Positions 16,682-24,641 of a stretch of DNA of 50,005 nt are shown in pieces. Origin of the DNA: Actinobacteria bacterium RBG_16_68_21. GTDB lineage: Bacteria; Actinomycetota; Acidimicrobiia; Spongiisociales; UBA11373. The stretch covers positions 45,722 to 95,726 of the forward strand of contig MELR01000021.1 in NCBI GenBank assembly GCA_001767695.1. Reading direction: 5' to 3'. The translations under genes and the position numbers were made by a program. Under the pieces are notes generated by a model. The model made no database searches. It was not told the origin of the DNA and saw only the letters and a list, made by a program, of their open reading frames with translations. Every line of letters starts with the position of its first letter. Position 1 is the first letter of the stretch.

Positions 16682-18982
16682 TCAGGATGGCGCGGGCAGC
16701 GAAAGCCGCTTGAGGAGGACCGCGTTGGTAGCCACGATGAAGCTGGAGCCGGACATCGACAGGGCAGCCCACTCCGGTCGAAGCACCCAGCCGAGCGCTG
16801 GGTAGAGGAGCCCGGCGGCGATGGGTAGGGCGATGGTGTTGTACCCGACGGCCCACGCCAGGTTCTGCCGCATCTTGCGCCGGGTGCCTCGACCGATGCG
16901 GAGCGCGACCGGCACGTCGAGGGGATCGGAGCGCATCAGGACTATGTCGGCGGTCTCGATGGCGACGTCGGTGCCGGCACCGATGGCGATACCGAGGTCG
17001 GCTGTGGCCAGTGCGGGAGCGTCGTTGACGCCGTCACCGACCATTGCCACCTTCTTTCCCGTCGCCTGCAGCCGAAGGATCTGGTCGGCCTTGTCCTCCG
17101 GCACGACTTCGGCGATCACCGTGTCGATGCCGAGCAGTCCTGCGATCCGCTCGGCCGTCGCTTGGTTGTCCCCGGTGAGCATCACGACCTCGATACCCAG
17201 GTCATGGAGATCCCGCACCGCTTGGGCCGACGTTGGGCGTGGAGCATCGGCGATCCCGATCGCCGCGCGCACGGCGCCGTCCACGGCTGCGAGCACGGCG
17301 GTCTGCCCTGCGGCTGCTAGCTCTTCGCCGCGGGAGCCCAGTTCCCCAAGATCGATAGCCTCGCGCTCCATGAGCCGAGCATTGCCGACAACGATGCGAT
17401 GTCCTCCGACGTTGGCAACGGCGCCATGGCCTGGCACGTTTTCGAACCCCTCGGCGACTGCCGGGGTGAAGCCCTGGGTGGTGGCGTAGCGGACAACCGC
17501 TTCGGCCAGCGGATGTTCGGATTCCCTTTCCACGGCGGCGACAAGCCGCAGGACGTCCTCGACAGGCCCGGCGGGGATGAAGTCGGTGACTTCAGGTTCG
17601 CCCTTGGTCAGGGTGCCCGTCTTGTCGAGTACCACCGTGTCGATGCCAGCCGAGGTCTCAATTGCCCCGGCGTTCTTGAACAACACCCCACGGCGCGCCC
17701 CCATACCGGTCCCGACCATGATGGCAGTGGGCGTGGCGAGTCCGAGAGCGTCGGGACAAGTGATAACGACAACAGTGATGGCGAACAGCAAAGCCAACGC
17801 GAACGTCTCCCCGGCGATCAGCCAACCGATCAGCGTCAGCGCTCCACCGGCGAGAGCCACCAGGACGAGCCAGAACGCGGCGCGATCGGCAAGACGCTGC
17901 CCGGGGGCCTTGGAGTTCTGTGCTTCTTGGACCAGTCGAACGATCTGGGCGAGGGCGGTGTCGGCGCCGACCCGGGTGGCCCGGACCCGTAGGGTGCCGT
18001 TCTTGTTGATGGTGGCTCCGACAACGCCCTGACCAGGCTGTTTGTGGACTGGGAGACTCTCGCCGGTGACCATCGACTCATCGACCTCCGACTCACCGTC
18101 CTCCACCATTCCGTCAACCGGGATGCGGGCTCCGGGGCGAACCAACATCAGTTCACCTACCCGCAGGCCGGAGGTCGGCACCTCGACCTCCCCGTCGTCG
18201 CGGATCACCACCGCCATCGGCGGGGCGAGGCTCATGAGCGTGCGGATGGCGTCGTTGGCTCCGCCGCGAGCTCGCATCTCGAACCAGTGGCCCAGCAGCA
18301 CGAACACTGCCAGCATCGCCGCCGCCTCGTAGAACACTTCGCCGCCGCCGCCGAGAGTGATCACCAGCGAGTACAGCCAGCCCGTCCCGATGGCGACCGC
18401 CACCAGCACCATCATGTCGAGGGTTTGACGACGTAACGCGGCGGCGGCGCCTGCGAAGAAGATCCATGACGACCAGAACACGACCGGCAGGCTGAGGATC
18501 AGGGCGAAGACATCATCCCGAAGCCCGAAGGGTGCGCCAACGTCGAAGCCGAGGGACCCCCGTCCGAGTGGTGAGTAGGCCACGATGGGGATGGCGAAGA
18601 GGAGCGCCACCAGGAACCGGTTCCGCATGTCGGCGACCATCGCCGCCATGGACATTTCGCCGTGGCTGCCGTGGCCCATCACGGCGTGTGGCGAGTGCCC
18701 CTCGCCGGCGTGAGCCTGCGGAGTCTCCTGATAGCAGACGTGCTCAGGCACCGACTCGCCGGCACAGTGGTACCCGCACTCGATCACCCGCTCCCGTAGG
18801 GCCTCGGCGCTGGTCGCGGTCGGGTCGAAGGTGACGGAGGCCGACTGCGCCACCGGGTTGGCGTCCACGGTCATCACGCCGGGCTGTGCCCCGAGGAACG
18901 CCTCGACTTTGTGCTTCTCGGAGGCGAATTGCATACCTCTGACCTGCAGCACGACCGACTTGGCATCGGTGTGGTTCTTCAT
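16682..18982 (-). CDS. P1B-type metal ATPase with CPD motif and Cys-less N-terminal domain
   Basis: 766 residues. The N-terminal domain has the heavy-metal-associated fold ([20 protein letters not shown]), but the two metal-binding cysteines are replaced (Phe19, Glu22). A His/Met-rich linker ([20 protein letters not shown]) precedes the membrane part. The catalytic motifs are intact: TGES, DKTGTLT (Asp453), SEHPLAE and [10 protein letters not shown]. The transmembrane metal motif is Cys409-Pro-Asp411 ([13 protein letters not shown]) instead of CPC or CPH. His-rich N-termini occur in CopB-like pumps, but CPD leaves the substrate open (copper, silver or another ion). The start is ATG 18982. It lies downstream of the YHS and small-protein genes and may share their transcript. 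Confidence 0.92.
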   Translation of the reverse strand: MKNHTDAKSVVLQVRGMQFASEKHKVEAFLGAQPGVMTVDANPVAQSASVTFDPTATSAEALRERVIECGYHCAGESVPEHVCYQETPQAHAGEGHSPHAVMGHGSHGEMSMAAMVADMRNRFLVALLFAIPIVAYSPLGRGSLGFDVGAPFGLRDDVFALILSLPVVFWSSWIFFAGAAAALRRQTLDMMVLVAVAIGTGWLYSLVITLGGGGEVFYEAAAMLAVFVLLGHWFEMRARGGANDAIRTLMSLAPPMAVVIRDDGEVEVPTSGLRVGELMLVRPGARIPVDGMVEDGESEVDESMVTGESLPVHKQPGQGVVGATINKNGTLRVRATRVGADTALAQIVRLVQEAQNSKAPGQRLADRAAFWLVLVALAGGALTLIGWLIAGETFALALLFAITVVVITCPDALGLATPTAIMVGTGMGARRGVLFKNAGAIETSAGIDTVVLDKTGTLTKGEPEVTDFIPAGPVEDVLRLVAAVERESEHPLAEAVVRYATTQGFTPAVAEGFENVPGHGAVANVGGHRIVVGNARLMEREAIDLGELGSRGEELAAAGQTAVLAAVDGAVRAAIGIADAPRPTSAQAVRDLHDLGIEVVMLTGDNQATAERIAGLLGIDTVIAEVVPEDKADQILRLQATGKKVAMVGDGVNDAPALATADLGIAIGAGTDVAIETADIVLMRSDPLDVPVALRIGRGTRRKMRQNLAWAVGYNTIALPIAAGLLYPALGWVLRPEWAALSMSGSSFIVATNAVLLKRLSLPAPS

Positions 18983-19052
18983 GTCATTCTTGCCTTCCCC
19001 TCGCAGTTGCCGATATCTCCTCTAAGCGTTCGGCCTGACGACGCCGAGGTCC

Positions 19053-19247
19053 TCACTCGGGGTCGATGCGTCCCCGGAACCGCGGGAAACTGGCCGGGCT
19101 GTGTCGGAAGCAGGTATCACGACGGTTGTAGACCGTGAGCCGCGTCGAACATCCCGCCTCGACGCAGACTCGTCCCGCGGGCAGCCTTCGCGGGCAACGC
19201 CCCCGGAAAGGCACTCCGCTCCCTGCCACGAAGTACTCAGGGCCCAT
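19053..19247 (-). CDS. Small CxxxGC...YN...CxxH protein (zinc-ribbon-like)
   Basis: 64 residues from ATG 19247 (GTG 19250 is also possible). The core reads CVEAGCSTRLTVYN then DTCFRHS, four possible zinc ligands (Cys, Cys, Cys, His) spaced as in short actinobacterial zinc-binding segments of the form CxxxGCxTxLxxYNxxxxCxxH, a pattern I recall from unannotated proteins. It is 70 bases upstream of the CPD ATPase gene on the same strand. Function unknown. The composition outside the core is Arg-rich and unremarkable, so the gene could also be spurious. Confidence 0.42.
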   Translation of the reverse strand: MGPEYFVAGSGVPFRGRCPRRLPAGRVCVEAGCSTRLTVYNRRDTCFRHSPASFPRFRGRIDPE

Positions 19248-19374
19248 CACAAGCCACCCATGTCGAGATCATGCACCGAAATGACCTTCCCGTCGCGCTC
19301 GGCGGACTCCTCACTCGGTGGCCGACCGAGTAGCCGACTCGTCGAGACTGGCCGCTCCTGGTGGGGCACCCCGG

Positions 19375-19464
19375 TCATCCCGGTTGGGCTGCAGGCCCAG
19401 AGAAGGCGGCCATCACGGCTGCCAGAACCGCCCACGCTCCCGCGAGACCCAATGCGGATGCCAT
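19375..19464 (-). CDS. Possible 29-residue membrane peptide
   Basis: ATG 19464 opens a short frame reading ASALGLAGAWAVLAAVMAAF followed by SGPAAQPG, one hydrophobic helix with no charge. It starts 13 bases after the YHS gene on the same strand, with GGTGGGG four bases upstream. The position in a metal operon and the clean hydrophobic profile support it; the short length makes it uncertain. Confidence 0.32.
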   Translation of the reverse strand: MASALGLAGAWAVLAAVMAAFSGPAAQPG

Positions 19465-19477
19465 GATCCCCACCGGC

Positions 19478-19702
19478 TCAGGCCCGATGCTCAGCTCCGT
19501 GATGAGACCCCTCCATCGGCCCGCACCCCCCGCAACATGCCCCGGCGTGCTCGGCGGACGCGGTTTCGGCAGATTCGAGGAACTGGCCGGGTGACACCAG
19601 GAACGTTCGACGGCAGTGCTCCGAACAGAACCCGAACTCCGGATGGTCCGCGACGGTGAGTGCCCCCTCGCCGACCGTCATGCCACACACTGGATCACGC
19701 AT
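19478..19702 (-). CDS. Small YHS-domain metal-binding protein
   Basis: 74 residues. The N-terminal 40 residues ([20 protein letters not shown] then [20 protein letters not shown]) are closely similar to the first 45 residues of the copper ATPase at 13304-15826, with the same three cysteines. A Cys/His-rich tail follows (HAGACCGGCGPMEGSHHGAEH). It is probably a soluble Cu(I) or heavy-metal chaperone. The start ATG 19702 has a strong AGGAG eight bases upstream, and the promoter at 19736-19767 matches that of the ATPase gene, so the promoter plus first exon-like module appear to have been duplicated together. Confidence 0.82.
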   Translation of the reverse strand: MRDPVCGMTVGEGALTVADHPEFGFCSEHCRRTFLVSPGQFLESAETASAEHAGACCGGCGPMEGSHHGAEHRA

Positions 19703-19735
19703 GTCTTGCTCCTTCACACAGACGCGAACACCCCG

Positions 19736-19767
19736 ACCGTACACCTTCCTCCCAACTGGAATGTCAA
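19736..19767 (-). promoter_or_regulatory. MerR-type promoter divergent from the merR-like gene
   Basis: On the minus strand: TTGACA (19767-19762), a 20-base spacer starting TTCCAGTTGGGAGGAAGG, and TACGGT (19741-19736). The dyad is ACNTTCC-N8-GGAANGT. It lies in the gap between the YHS gene and the regulator gene, the usual place for a MerR-family operator. Confidence 0.82.
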
Positions 19768-19784
19768 GGACTAACCTGCCGGTC

Positions 19785-20255
19785 ATGCAAATAGGTGAAC
19801 TCGCCCGCGCAACCGGAGTGCCCACCAAGACGATCCGCTACTACGAGGAGATCGGTGTCCTCCCGGCGCCACCGCGCGCCGACAACGGGTACCGCTCCTA
19901 CCCACCCGAGATGGTCGATCGATTGACCTTCGTCAAGGATGCCCAGGAGACGGGTCTCACCCTCAGCGAGATCGGGTACATCCTCGATCTCCGCAGCAAG
20001 GGGGTCGGCACCTGCCACCATGTCGTCGAGTTGCTCGAGCGACACCTGGCCGATCTCGACAAACACATAAGAACGCTTCGGGCGACTCGCAAGCAGCTGC
20101 AAGGGCTCACCGAGCGTGCCGCCGCGCTGGACCCCTCGGGCTGCACGGACCCGAATCGCTGTCAGACGATCTCCCCAGACCCCGGGGTGAGGATCAAACC
20201 GAGGCTCCGCGCGGCGCACGTCCATTCAGGTCCCCAACCTCACGAGCACCACTGA
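19785..20255 (+). CDS. MerR-family metal-responsive activator
   Basis: 156 residues. The N-terminal winged helix (MQIGELARATGVPTKTIRYY, EEIGVLPAPPRADNGYRSY) is typical of MerR proteins, followed by a long dimerisation helix (about 80-115). Metal-site candidates are Cys77 (VGTCHHV) with two His, and Cys120 and Cys126 in the C-terminal loop (DPSGCTDPNRCQT). In this family residue 77 is Ser in the monovalent sensor CueR and Cys in Zn, Pb, Cd and Hg sensors, so this protein carries the divalent-type signature beside copper genes. The tail is His-rich (HVHSGPQPHEHH). A -10-like TAACCT lies seven bases before the ATG, which suggests a leaderless message. Confidence 0.9.
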   Translation: MQIGELARATGVPTKTIRYYEEIGVLPAPPRADNGYRSYPPEMVDRLTFVKDAQETGLTLSEIGYILDLRSKGVGTCHHVVELLERHLADLDKHIRTLRATRKQLQGLTERAAALDPSGCTDPNRCQTISPDPGVRIKPRLRAAHVHSGPQPHEHH

Positions 20256-20320
20256 AGCTCCCCCGGTCAGCTGCCGGACAGGGCCTCGGCACCGATCCCG
20301 GTTGCCGACGGAACTCGGAC

Positions 20321-20352
20321 TTGACCTTCCCCTCGGGGGGAATGTTCACAAT
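20321..20352 (+). promoter_or_regulatory. MerR-type promoter in front of a cytochrome c gene
   Basis: TTGACC (20321-20326), a 20-base spacer TTCCCCTCGGGGGGAATGTT with a near-perfect dyad (TTCCCC-TC-GGGGGAA), and CACAAT (20347-20352). The first 13 bases agree with the CueR-controlled copA promoter of E. coli as I remember it. It points at the short frame at 20359 and the cytochrome c gene. Confidence 0.65.
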
Positions 20353-20358
20353 GGCCCC

Positions 20359-20469
20359 GTGACCACTCTCCACCCAGTCGCCAGGATCGTCCCACCAGTC
20401 GGGCAACCGCCGAAGGCGGCGGAGCGAACCCCGATGTCCACGACGGCAGAGAAGACAGGGGGGCGTTAA
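20359..20469 (+). CDS. Possible leaderless 36-codon ORF coupled to cytochrome c
   Basis: GTG 20359 lies seven bases after the last base of the -10 box of the MerR-type promoter, the same spacing as the small frame at 5434. The frame begins TTLHPVARIVPPVGQ and ends in TAA at 20467-20469, whose last base is the first base of the cytochrome ATG (TAATG). The peptide has no recognisable motif. It may serve to bring ribosomes to the cytochrome gene, which has no strong Shine-Dalgarno. Confidence 0.35.
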   Translation: MTTLHPVARIVPPVGQPPKAAERTPMSTTAEKTGGR

Positions 20470-20948
20470 TGGGTAACCTGAAGAAACGGACACCGCCAGA
20501 GCAGCATCCCCAACGAACCGGGCGCAAGCCTCCGCGCGCCCTGAAGTGGGTGATCATCGGGATTCTCGCCGTCGGCGTCGTCGCCATCGGGCTGTCGGTT
20601 GCCGGACAGAGCCCGTCGGCGACCACGCCCGTCGCCATAGACCCCGGCGCGGTGGCCGCCGGCGAGCAGCTCTACCAGGCGAACTGCGCCGCCTGCCATG
20701 GCCCGGACCTCCGCGGCACCGCGGTCGGGCCTCCATTCCTCGATGTGATATACGCCCCCAACCACCACAGCGATGAGAGCTTTCAGCGAGCCGCAGAAGT
20801 CGGCGTACAGCCCCACCATTGGAACTTTGGGCCCATGCCCGCGGTTGGAGCCAATGCCGGCCTCACGAGGGACGACGTCGCGCTGATCGTTGCCTATGTT
20901 CGCTCGGAGCAAGAAGCCGCCGGCATTTTCAACGATCCGAGCCACTGA
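20469..20948 (+). CDS. Membrane-anchored mono-heme cytochrome c
   Basis: 159 residues. A basic N-terminus and one membrane helix (WVIIGILAVGVVAIGLSVAG) are followed by a class I cytochrome c domain: heme motif CAACH (NCAACHGPDLRGT) and probable sixth ligand Met in NFGPMPAVGANAG. The C-terminal helix DDVALIVAYVRSEQEAAGI is typical. It faces outward and carries electrons to an oxidase or from a donor. Placement behind a MerR-type promoter, next to copper genes and CcdA-linked thiol proteins, is unusual and suggests metal-dependent expression. Confidence 0.88.
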   Translation: MGNLKKRTPPEQHPQRTGRKPPRALKWVIIGILAVGVVAIGLSVAGQSPSATTPVAIDPGAVAAGEQLYQANCAACHGPDLRGTAVGPPFLDVIYAPNHHSDESFQRAAEVGVQPHHWNFGPMPAVGANAGLTRDDVALIVAYVRSEQEAAGIFNDPSH

Positions 20949-21332
20949 GTCGGCGACCAACGATGCCACGAATTCAAGGGACGACCGCTCATGATGTGGC
21001 CCGTCGCCGTCGCCTGACCAGGCGGTGGAGAAGGGGAAGCGCTGAGTTCTCTGCAGCCAATCCCACACGGGGAAGTGGATCTCTACCAGTGAGATGGCTG
21101 CAAGCTCACCATCACTCAAAGCATCCGGCCGAGGAGTGCTGCGAGTTCTGCACCAAGCACAGCGCTTGCAGTCTCGAAATCGCGAGGCACTCCGTCGAAG
21201 TGGAGCCGCAACCCAGGAGTTGACGGACGCCGCGCATCGTCACACCATCGCGACAACGCACCTCTCGAAGTGGGCACTGCCCGGTTCACGTCCCTTGCTA
21301 CCGCGCCCACCGACCGAACACGACCGGCCGCG
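20949..21332. other. Intergenic region, nothing recognised
   Basis: 384 bases between the cytochrome c gene and the end of the MDR oxidoreductase gene. Several short frames exist on both strands, but none shows a domain, a ribosome site or a consistent codon pattern. No hairpin or repeat stands out. Confidence 0.5.
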
Positions 21333-22337
21333 CTACTCCCGCCCGATCACAAGGACGACCTTCCCCTGCGGATGGCCGTCGCCCATGTAGTCGAAGGCGG
21401 CTACCGCTTCCTCCAGTCCGAAGCGCCGATCGATCACCGGTGCGATCCTGCCGTCGGCGAGCAGGTCGCGCAGCGTCTCCATGTCCGCCTTGTTGAACTT
21501 GGCGATGAAGAACACCGCCCGGCGTCGGCTGAACATTGCGCCCAGCCGCAACCCGAGCATGTGGCTCATCGGGCCCGTGAGGCGGTTGTCCTTCGGCCCT
21601 CCCACGCCGACGACGATGGCCCGGGGAGCAAGAACCCGCCGCAAATGCCGCCACGACCGGGTCCCGGCGACGTCGAGCACGATGTCGAACCGATCGTCGC
21701 CGCGGGTGAAGTCGTCGCGGGTGTAGTCGATCACATGGTCGGCGCCGCCCGATCGTGCCGCTTCGATCCCGCGCGGGCCGCAAACCGCGGTCACCTCGGC
21801 TCCGAACGCCTTGGCGATCTGCACCGCAAACGTGCCTACGCCTCCGGAGGCACCGTGGATGAGCACCTTCTGTCCCGGTTGGATTCCGCCCCGATCGCGC
21901 AGACCTTGCAGTGCGCTGAGGGCGGCCACCGGCACCGCCGCGGCCTGCTCGAAGGTCGCGTTCGGCGGCTTGTGCACGATGGCCCGATCGTGGCGGACAC
22001 ACACGTACTCGGCCAGGGCGCCGTCCCTCCCACCGAACACCTCGTCGCCGGGTCGGAAGCCGGTGACGTTCTTCCCCACCGCCTCGATGACGCCGGCGTA
22101 GTCGGTGCCCAGCCGGTTGGACTTCGGCCTGCGCAGGCCCATCATCGGGCGGCCCAGCAGCGGCCGTCCCGCCATCGCGTACCAGTCGGCGCGATTGAGG
22201 GATGCTGTGCGGACCCGTACCAGCACCTGATCATCGTCGGGGACCGGGCGATCGACCACGGAGATCTCGAGGACGCGGGGCGGACCGAAGCTATTGCGAA
22301 CGACCGCCTTCATGGTCGGTACGGGCTGGGTGCTCAT
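21333..22337 (-). CDS. NAD(P)-dependent quinone oxidoreductase-like protein (MDR superfamily)
   Basis: 334 residues. The medium-chain dehydrogenase/reductase fold is shown by DDDQVLVRVRTASLNRADWY, the GTDYAGVIEAVG segment, the cofactor motif HGASGGVGTFAVQIAK and a terminal GKVVLVIG. The catalytic-zinc ligands of alcohol dehydrogenases are absent, which fits the zinc-free quinone oxidoreductase/zeta-crystallin branch. Such enzymes reduce quinones or enones with NADPH. The ATG at 22337 has AGGAAG upstream. It is divergent from a TetR-type gene with operator-like palindromes between, so the substrate or a related toxin may be the inducer. Confidence 0.9.
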   Translation of the reverse strand: MSTQPVPTMKAVVRNSFGPPRVLEISVVDRPVPDDDQVLVRVRTASLNRADWYAMAGRPLLGRPMMGLRRPKSNRLGTDYAGVIEAVGKNVTGFRPGDEVFGGRDGALAEYVCVRHDRAIVHKPPNATFEQAAAVPVAALSALQGLRDRGGIQPGQKVLIHGASGGVGTFAVQIAKAFGAEVTAVCGPRGIEAARSGGADHVIDYTRDDFTRGDDRFDIVLDVAGTRSWRHLRRVLAPRAIVVGVGGPKDNRLTGPMSHMLGLRLGAMFSRRRAVFFIAKFNKADMETLRDLLADGRIAPVIDRRFGLEEAVAAFDYMGDGHPQGKVVLVIGRE

Positions 22338-22341
22338 CTTC

Positions 22342-22385
22342 CTTACCTTGTAAGCTGAATTCGGGTACAATACACGTACGGTGTA
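22342..22385. promoter_or_regulatory. Two palindromes between MDR and TetR genes, candidate operators
   Basis: CTTAC-CTT-GTAAG (22342-22354) lies just before the MDR start and TACAC-GTACG-GTGTA (22371-22385) just before the TetR start. Both are perfect 5-bp-arm repeats in an AT-richer gap, and they share the arm sequence TAC. Binding by the TetR-like protein is an inference. Confidence 0.55.
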
Positions 22386-22399
22386 AGTCCGTCAATCGA

Positions 22400-23080
22400 A
22401 TGGGCCGGATGACTCCCCAGAGGCCACGGCGAGCGGACCACAGGACTCCCCTCACCCGGGAGCGGGTGCTCGACGCCGCCATCGCACTCGCCGATGAGCG
22501 GGGCATCGAGGCGCTCACCATGCGCAGCCTCGGGGAGGCTCTCGGGGTAGAGGCGATGTCGCTCTACAACCACGTCGCCAACAAGGACGACCTGCTGGAC
22601 CACATGGTCGATGAGGTGATCGGTGAGTTCGGCGTGCCCGCATCCGACGCGGACTGGAAGACCGCCCTGCGCGCCAGCGCTCTCTCCGCCCATGAGGTGC
22701 TGCTGCGCCACCCCTGGGCATCGCGGCTGCTCATCACCCGGGACAACTCCCTGGCGCCGGGACGGTCGCGGTACATGGATTCGGTGTTGGGCGCACTGCG
22801 GAATGGGGGGTTGTCGGCGGAACTCACCCACCATGCCTATCACGCCCTCGACTTCCACCTTCTCGGGTTCACCGTCCAGGAGGTGAGCTTCGCGTTCGAT
22901 GCGGATGAGCTCGAGCAACTCGCGGAGAGCGTCCTGCGCGATTTGCCGGCAGCCGACTACCCCCACCTCGTGGAGCACATATTGGGCCACCTCCGATCCG
23001 AGTTCGCCGACCGAAGCGGCTTCGAGTTCGGGCTCGACCTGATCCTCGACGGCCTGGAGAAGCTGCGGGAAACGGGCTGA
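22400..23080 (+). CDS. TetR/AcrR-family repressor
   Basis: 226 residues. The N-terminal helix-turn-helix reads TRERVLDAAIALADERGIEA then SLGEALGVEAMSLYNHVANK, followed by KDDLLDHMVDEV. The helical C-terminal domain (residues 80-220) resembles TetR_C group proteins that bind small hydrophobic ligands. The start is ATG 22400, with a second ATG at 22409 as an option. It is divergent from the MDR oxidoreductase gene and probably represses it and itself through the palindromes in the 62-base gap. Confidence 0.92.
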   Translation: MGRMTPQRPRRADHRTPLTRERVLDAAIALADERGIEALTMRSLGEALGVEAMSLYNHVANKDDLLDHMVDEVIGEFGVPASDADWKTALRASALSAHEVLLRHPWASRLLITRDNSLAPGRSRYMDSVLGALRNGGLSAELTHHAYHALDFHLLGFTVQEVSFAFDADELEQLAESVLRDLPAADYPHLVEHILGHLRSEFADRSGFEFGLDLILDGLEKLRETG

Positions 23081-23110
23081 CCAGCGCTGGGAACCCACCC
23101 CGCCCGCCGG

Positions 23111-23623
23111 TCACGAGCCGGTGGGCTGCCTCAACGGTCGGAAGAACAGCATCAACTGTCCCACCGCCGCCGCCACGCCGCTGGCGACGATGAGCGCCCC
23201 GACGCCCCCGTCCAGGTCGGCGGCAATCCCGAGTGCGTGGTCGAGCGACCACTCCCCCGCGCCGAGCAGGCCAAGCGTCACCGCGCCCGCCGTGAGGACC
23301 ATCGCGTACTCCCAGCCCTCATCGGGGCGGGCGGTGATCCAGAACCCGGCGCGGCGGTGCACCGTCCAGAGAGCCACCGCCATCAGCGACACCACGCCGG
23401 CGGCGCCGACCGCGGTGAGGAGCCCGAGCGTCAGGGAGAAGCCGGCGCCGATTTCAGCGAACGACATGAAGAACCACTGGATCGCCGGGCTGGTGAATCC
23501 GATCCCCGCCGTCCATCGCATCGTCTTCTCCCGGTTGCGGAAGTGCTTGATCCCGTGGGCGAGGAACACGAAGCCCACCGCCATCCGCAAGATGAGTAGG
23601 GCGGCATCACCGGTATCGGGCAT
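23111..23623 (-). CDS. DoxX-family membrane protein
   Basis: 170 residues with four hydrophobic segments. The first is typical of DoxX (LLILRMAVGFVFLAHGIKHF), and the second is WFFMSFAEIGAGFSLTLGLL. DoxX proteins are small quinone-linked or oxidative-stress membrane proteins, some of which form complexes with superoxide dismutase and rhodanese-like partners. It is convergent with the TetR gene and stands alone. The substrate cannot be read from the sequence. Confidence 0.83.
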   Translation of the reverse strand: MPDTGDAALLILRMAVGFVFLAHGIKHFRNREKTMRWTAGIGFTSPAIQWFFMSFAEIGAGFSLTLGLLTAVGAAGVVSLMAVALWTVHRRAGFWITARPDEGWEYAMVLTAGAVTLGLLGAGEWSLDHALGIAADLDGGVGALIVASGVAAAVGQLMLFFRPLRQPTGS

Positions 23624-23739
23624 GGTCTCTCCGTGTCTGGGGGCTCGGTGGCAGCCAACCGTGACGGGGACAGCGATGTTCCCGATGGAATCACCGGGTG
23701 GCTCCCGGCGTTCCGACCGGCAGCCCCCCGAGGAGCGCG

Positions 23740-24547
23740 ATGACCAACATCACCCTGCCGGAGATCAAGCCCGAGTATGAACCGACCCGCGCCACCCTGC
23801 ACGCCTACGCACTAGCACTCGGACGCCTTGACGCGAACGCGCGGGGTACCCCACCCCAAGTGGTGGCACCTCGGCCTCAAGGTGCGTCACGAGGGTCTCG
23901 CCACCGATCCGCTGCCTCTCCCCGACGGTGGATCGCTGGCGATCACCATGGACCTGCGACACCACGAGATCGTCCTGCGCTCCAGCACCGGCTGGGAGCT
24001 TCGGAGCGATCTCCGCTCGGCAGGCACCGGGACCGAACTGGCCGATCGCATGTTTGATGCGGTCAGCGAGCTCGGTCTCGAGGGTCCCTACGACCGGTCA
24101 CGGTTCGAGAACGATGACCCTCGCACCTACGACCCTGCGGCTGCCGAGGTGTACTTCGAAGCATTCGTCGCCGTCAACACCATCTTCGAGCGTCGCCGGT
24201 TGTCTCTCGGCGACCGGGTGAGCCCCATTCAGGTGTGGCCCCACGGGTTCGACCTCGCCTTCGACTGGTTTGGCTCCCGTATCGAGGAGGAGGGCGGGGA
24301 GCGAGTCTCCCCGGAAGTCAACCTCGGCTTCTACCCGGGCGGCATTCCGTACTTCTACTCGAACCCGTGGCCTTTCGACAGCAGCCTCGTCGGTTCCCCG
24401 CTCCCCCACGGTGCCCAATGGCACCTCGAGGGATGGCAGGGGACGATGCTCCCCTACGCCGCGGTCCGCGCCGGCGACGCCGCCACAAGGTTGCTCGACT
24501 ACGCCCGGGCGGTGTTCGACCTGGCGACTCCCGGCTTGGGCGTGTGA
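23740..24547 (+). pseudogene. DUF5996-family protein gene broken by a one-base frameshift
   Basis: From ATG 23740 one frame reads LPEIKPEYEPTRATLHAYAL and LGRLDANAR, the usual DUF5996 N-terminus. The rest of the family sequence (HPKWWHLGLKVRHEGLATDP through YFYSNPWPF and HLEGWQGTMLPY) continues in the next frame. One extra G in the GGGG run near 23850 separates them. Without it the protein would be about 268 residues. A TTG at 23828 could start a shorter product of 239 residues, but it would lack the conserved N-terminus. A sequencing error at the homopolymer is possible. The function of DUF5996 is unknown. Confidence 0.72.
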
Positions 24548-24641
24548 CGACCGACCCGCAGGCATCGCCTCCGGGCGCGACGAGTACCGTTGCCTGTCCC
24601 CGTCCCATCGATGGCGATCGGGTTCGCCGGAGGAGAGCGGG

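Noticed and set aside
20256-20358. Possible gene on the minus strand between merR and the cytochrome c gene
   Set aside because: The frames have no ribosome site or domain and cover the MerR-type promoter.
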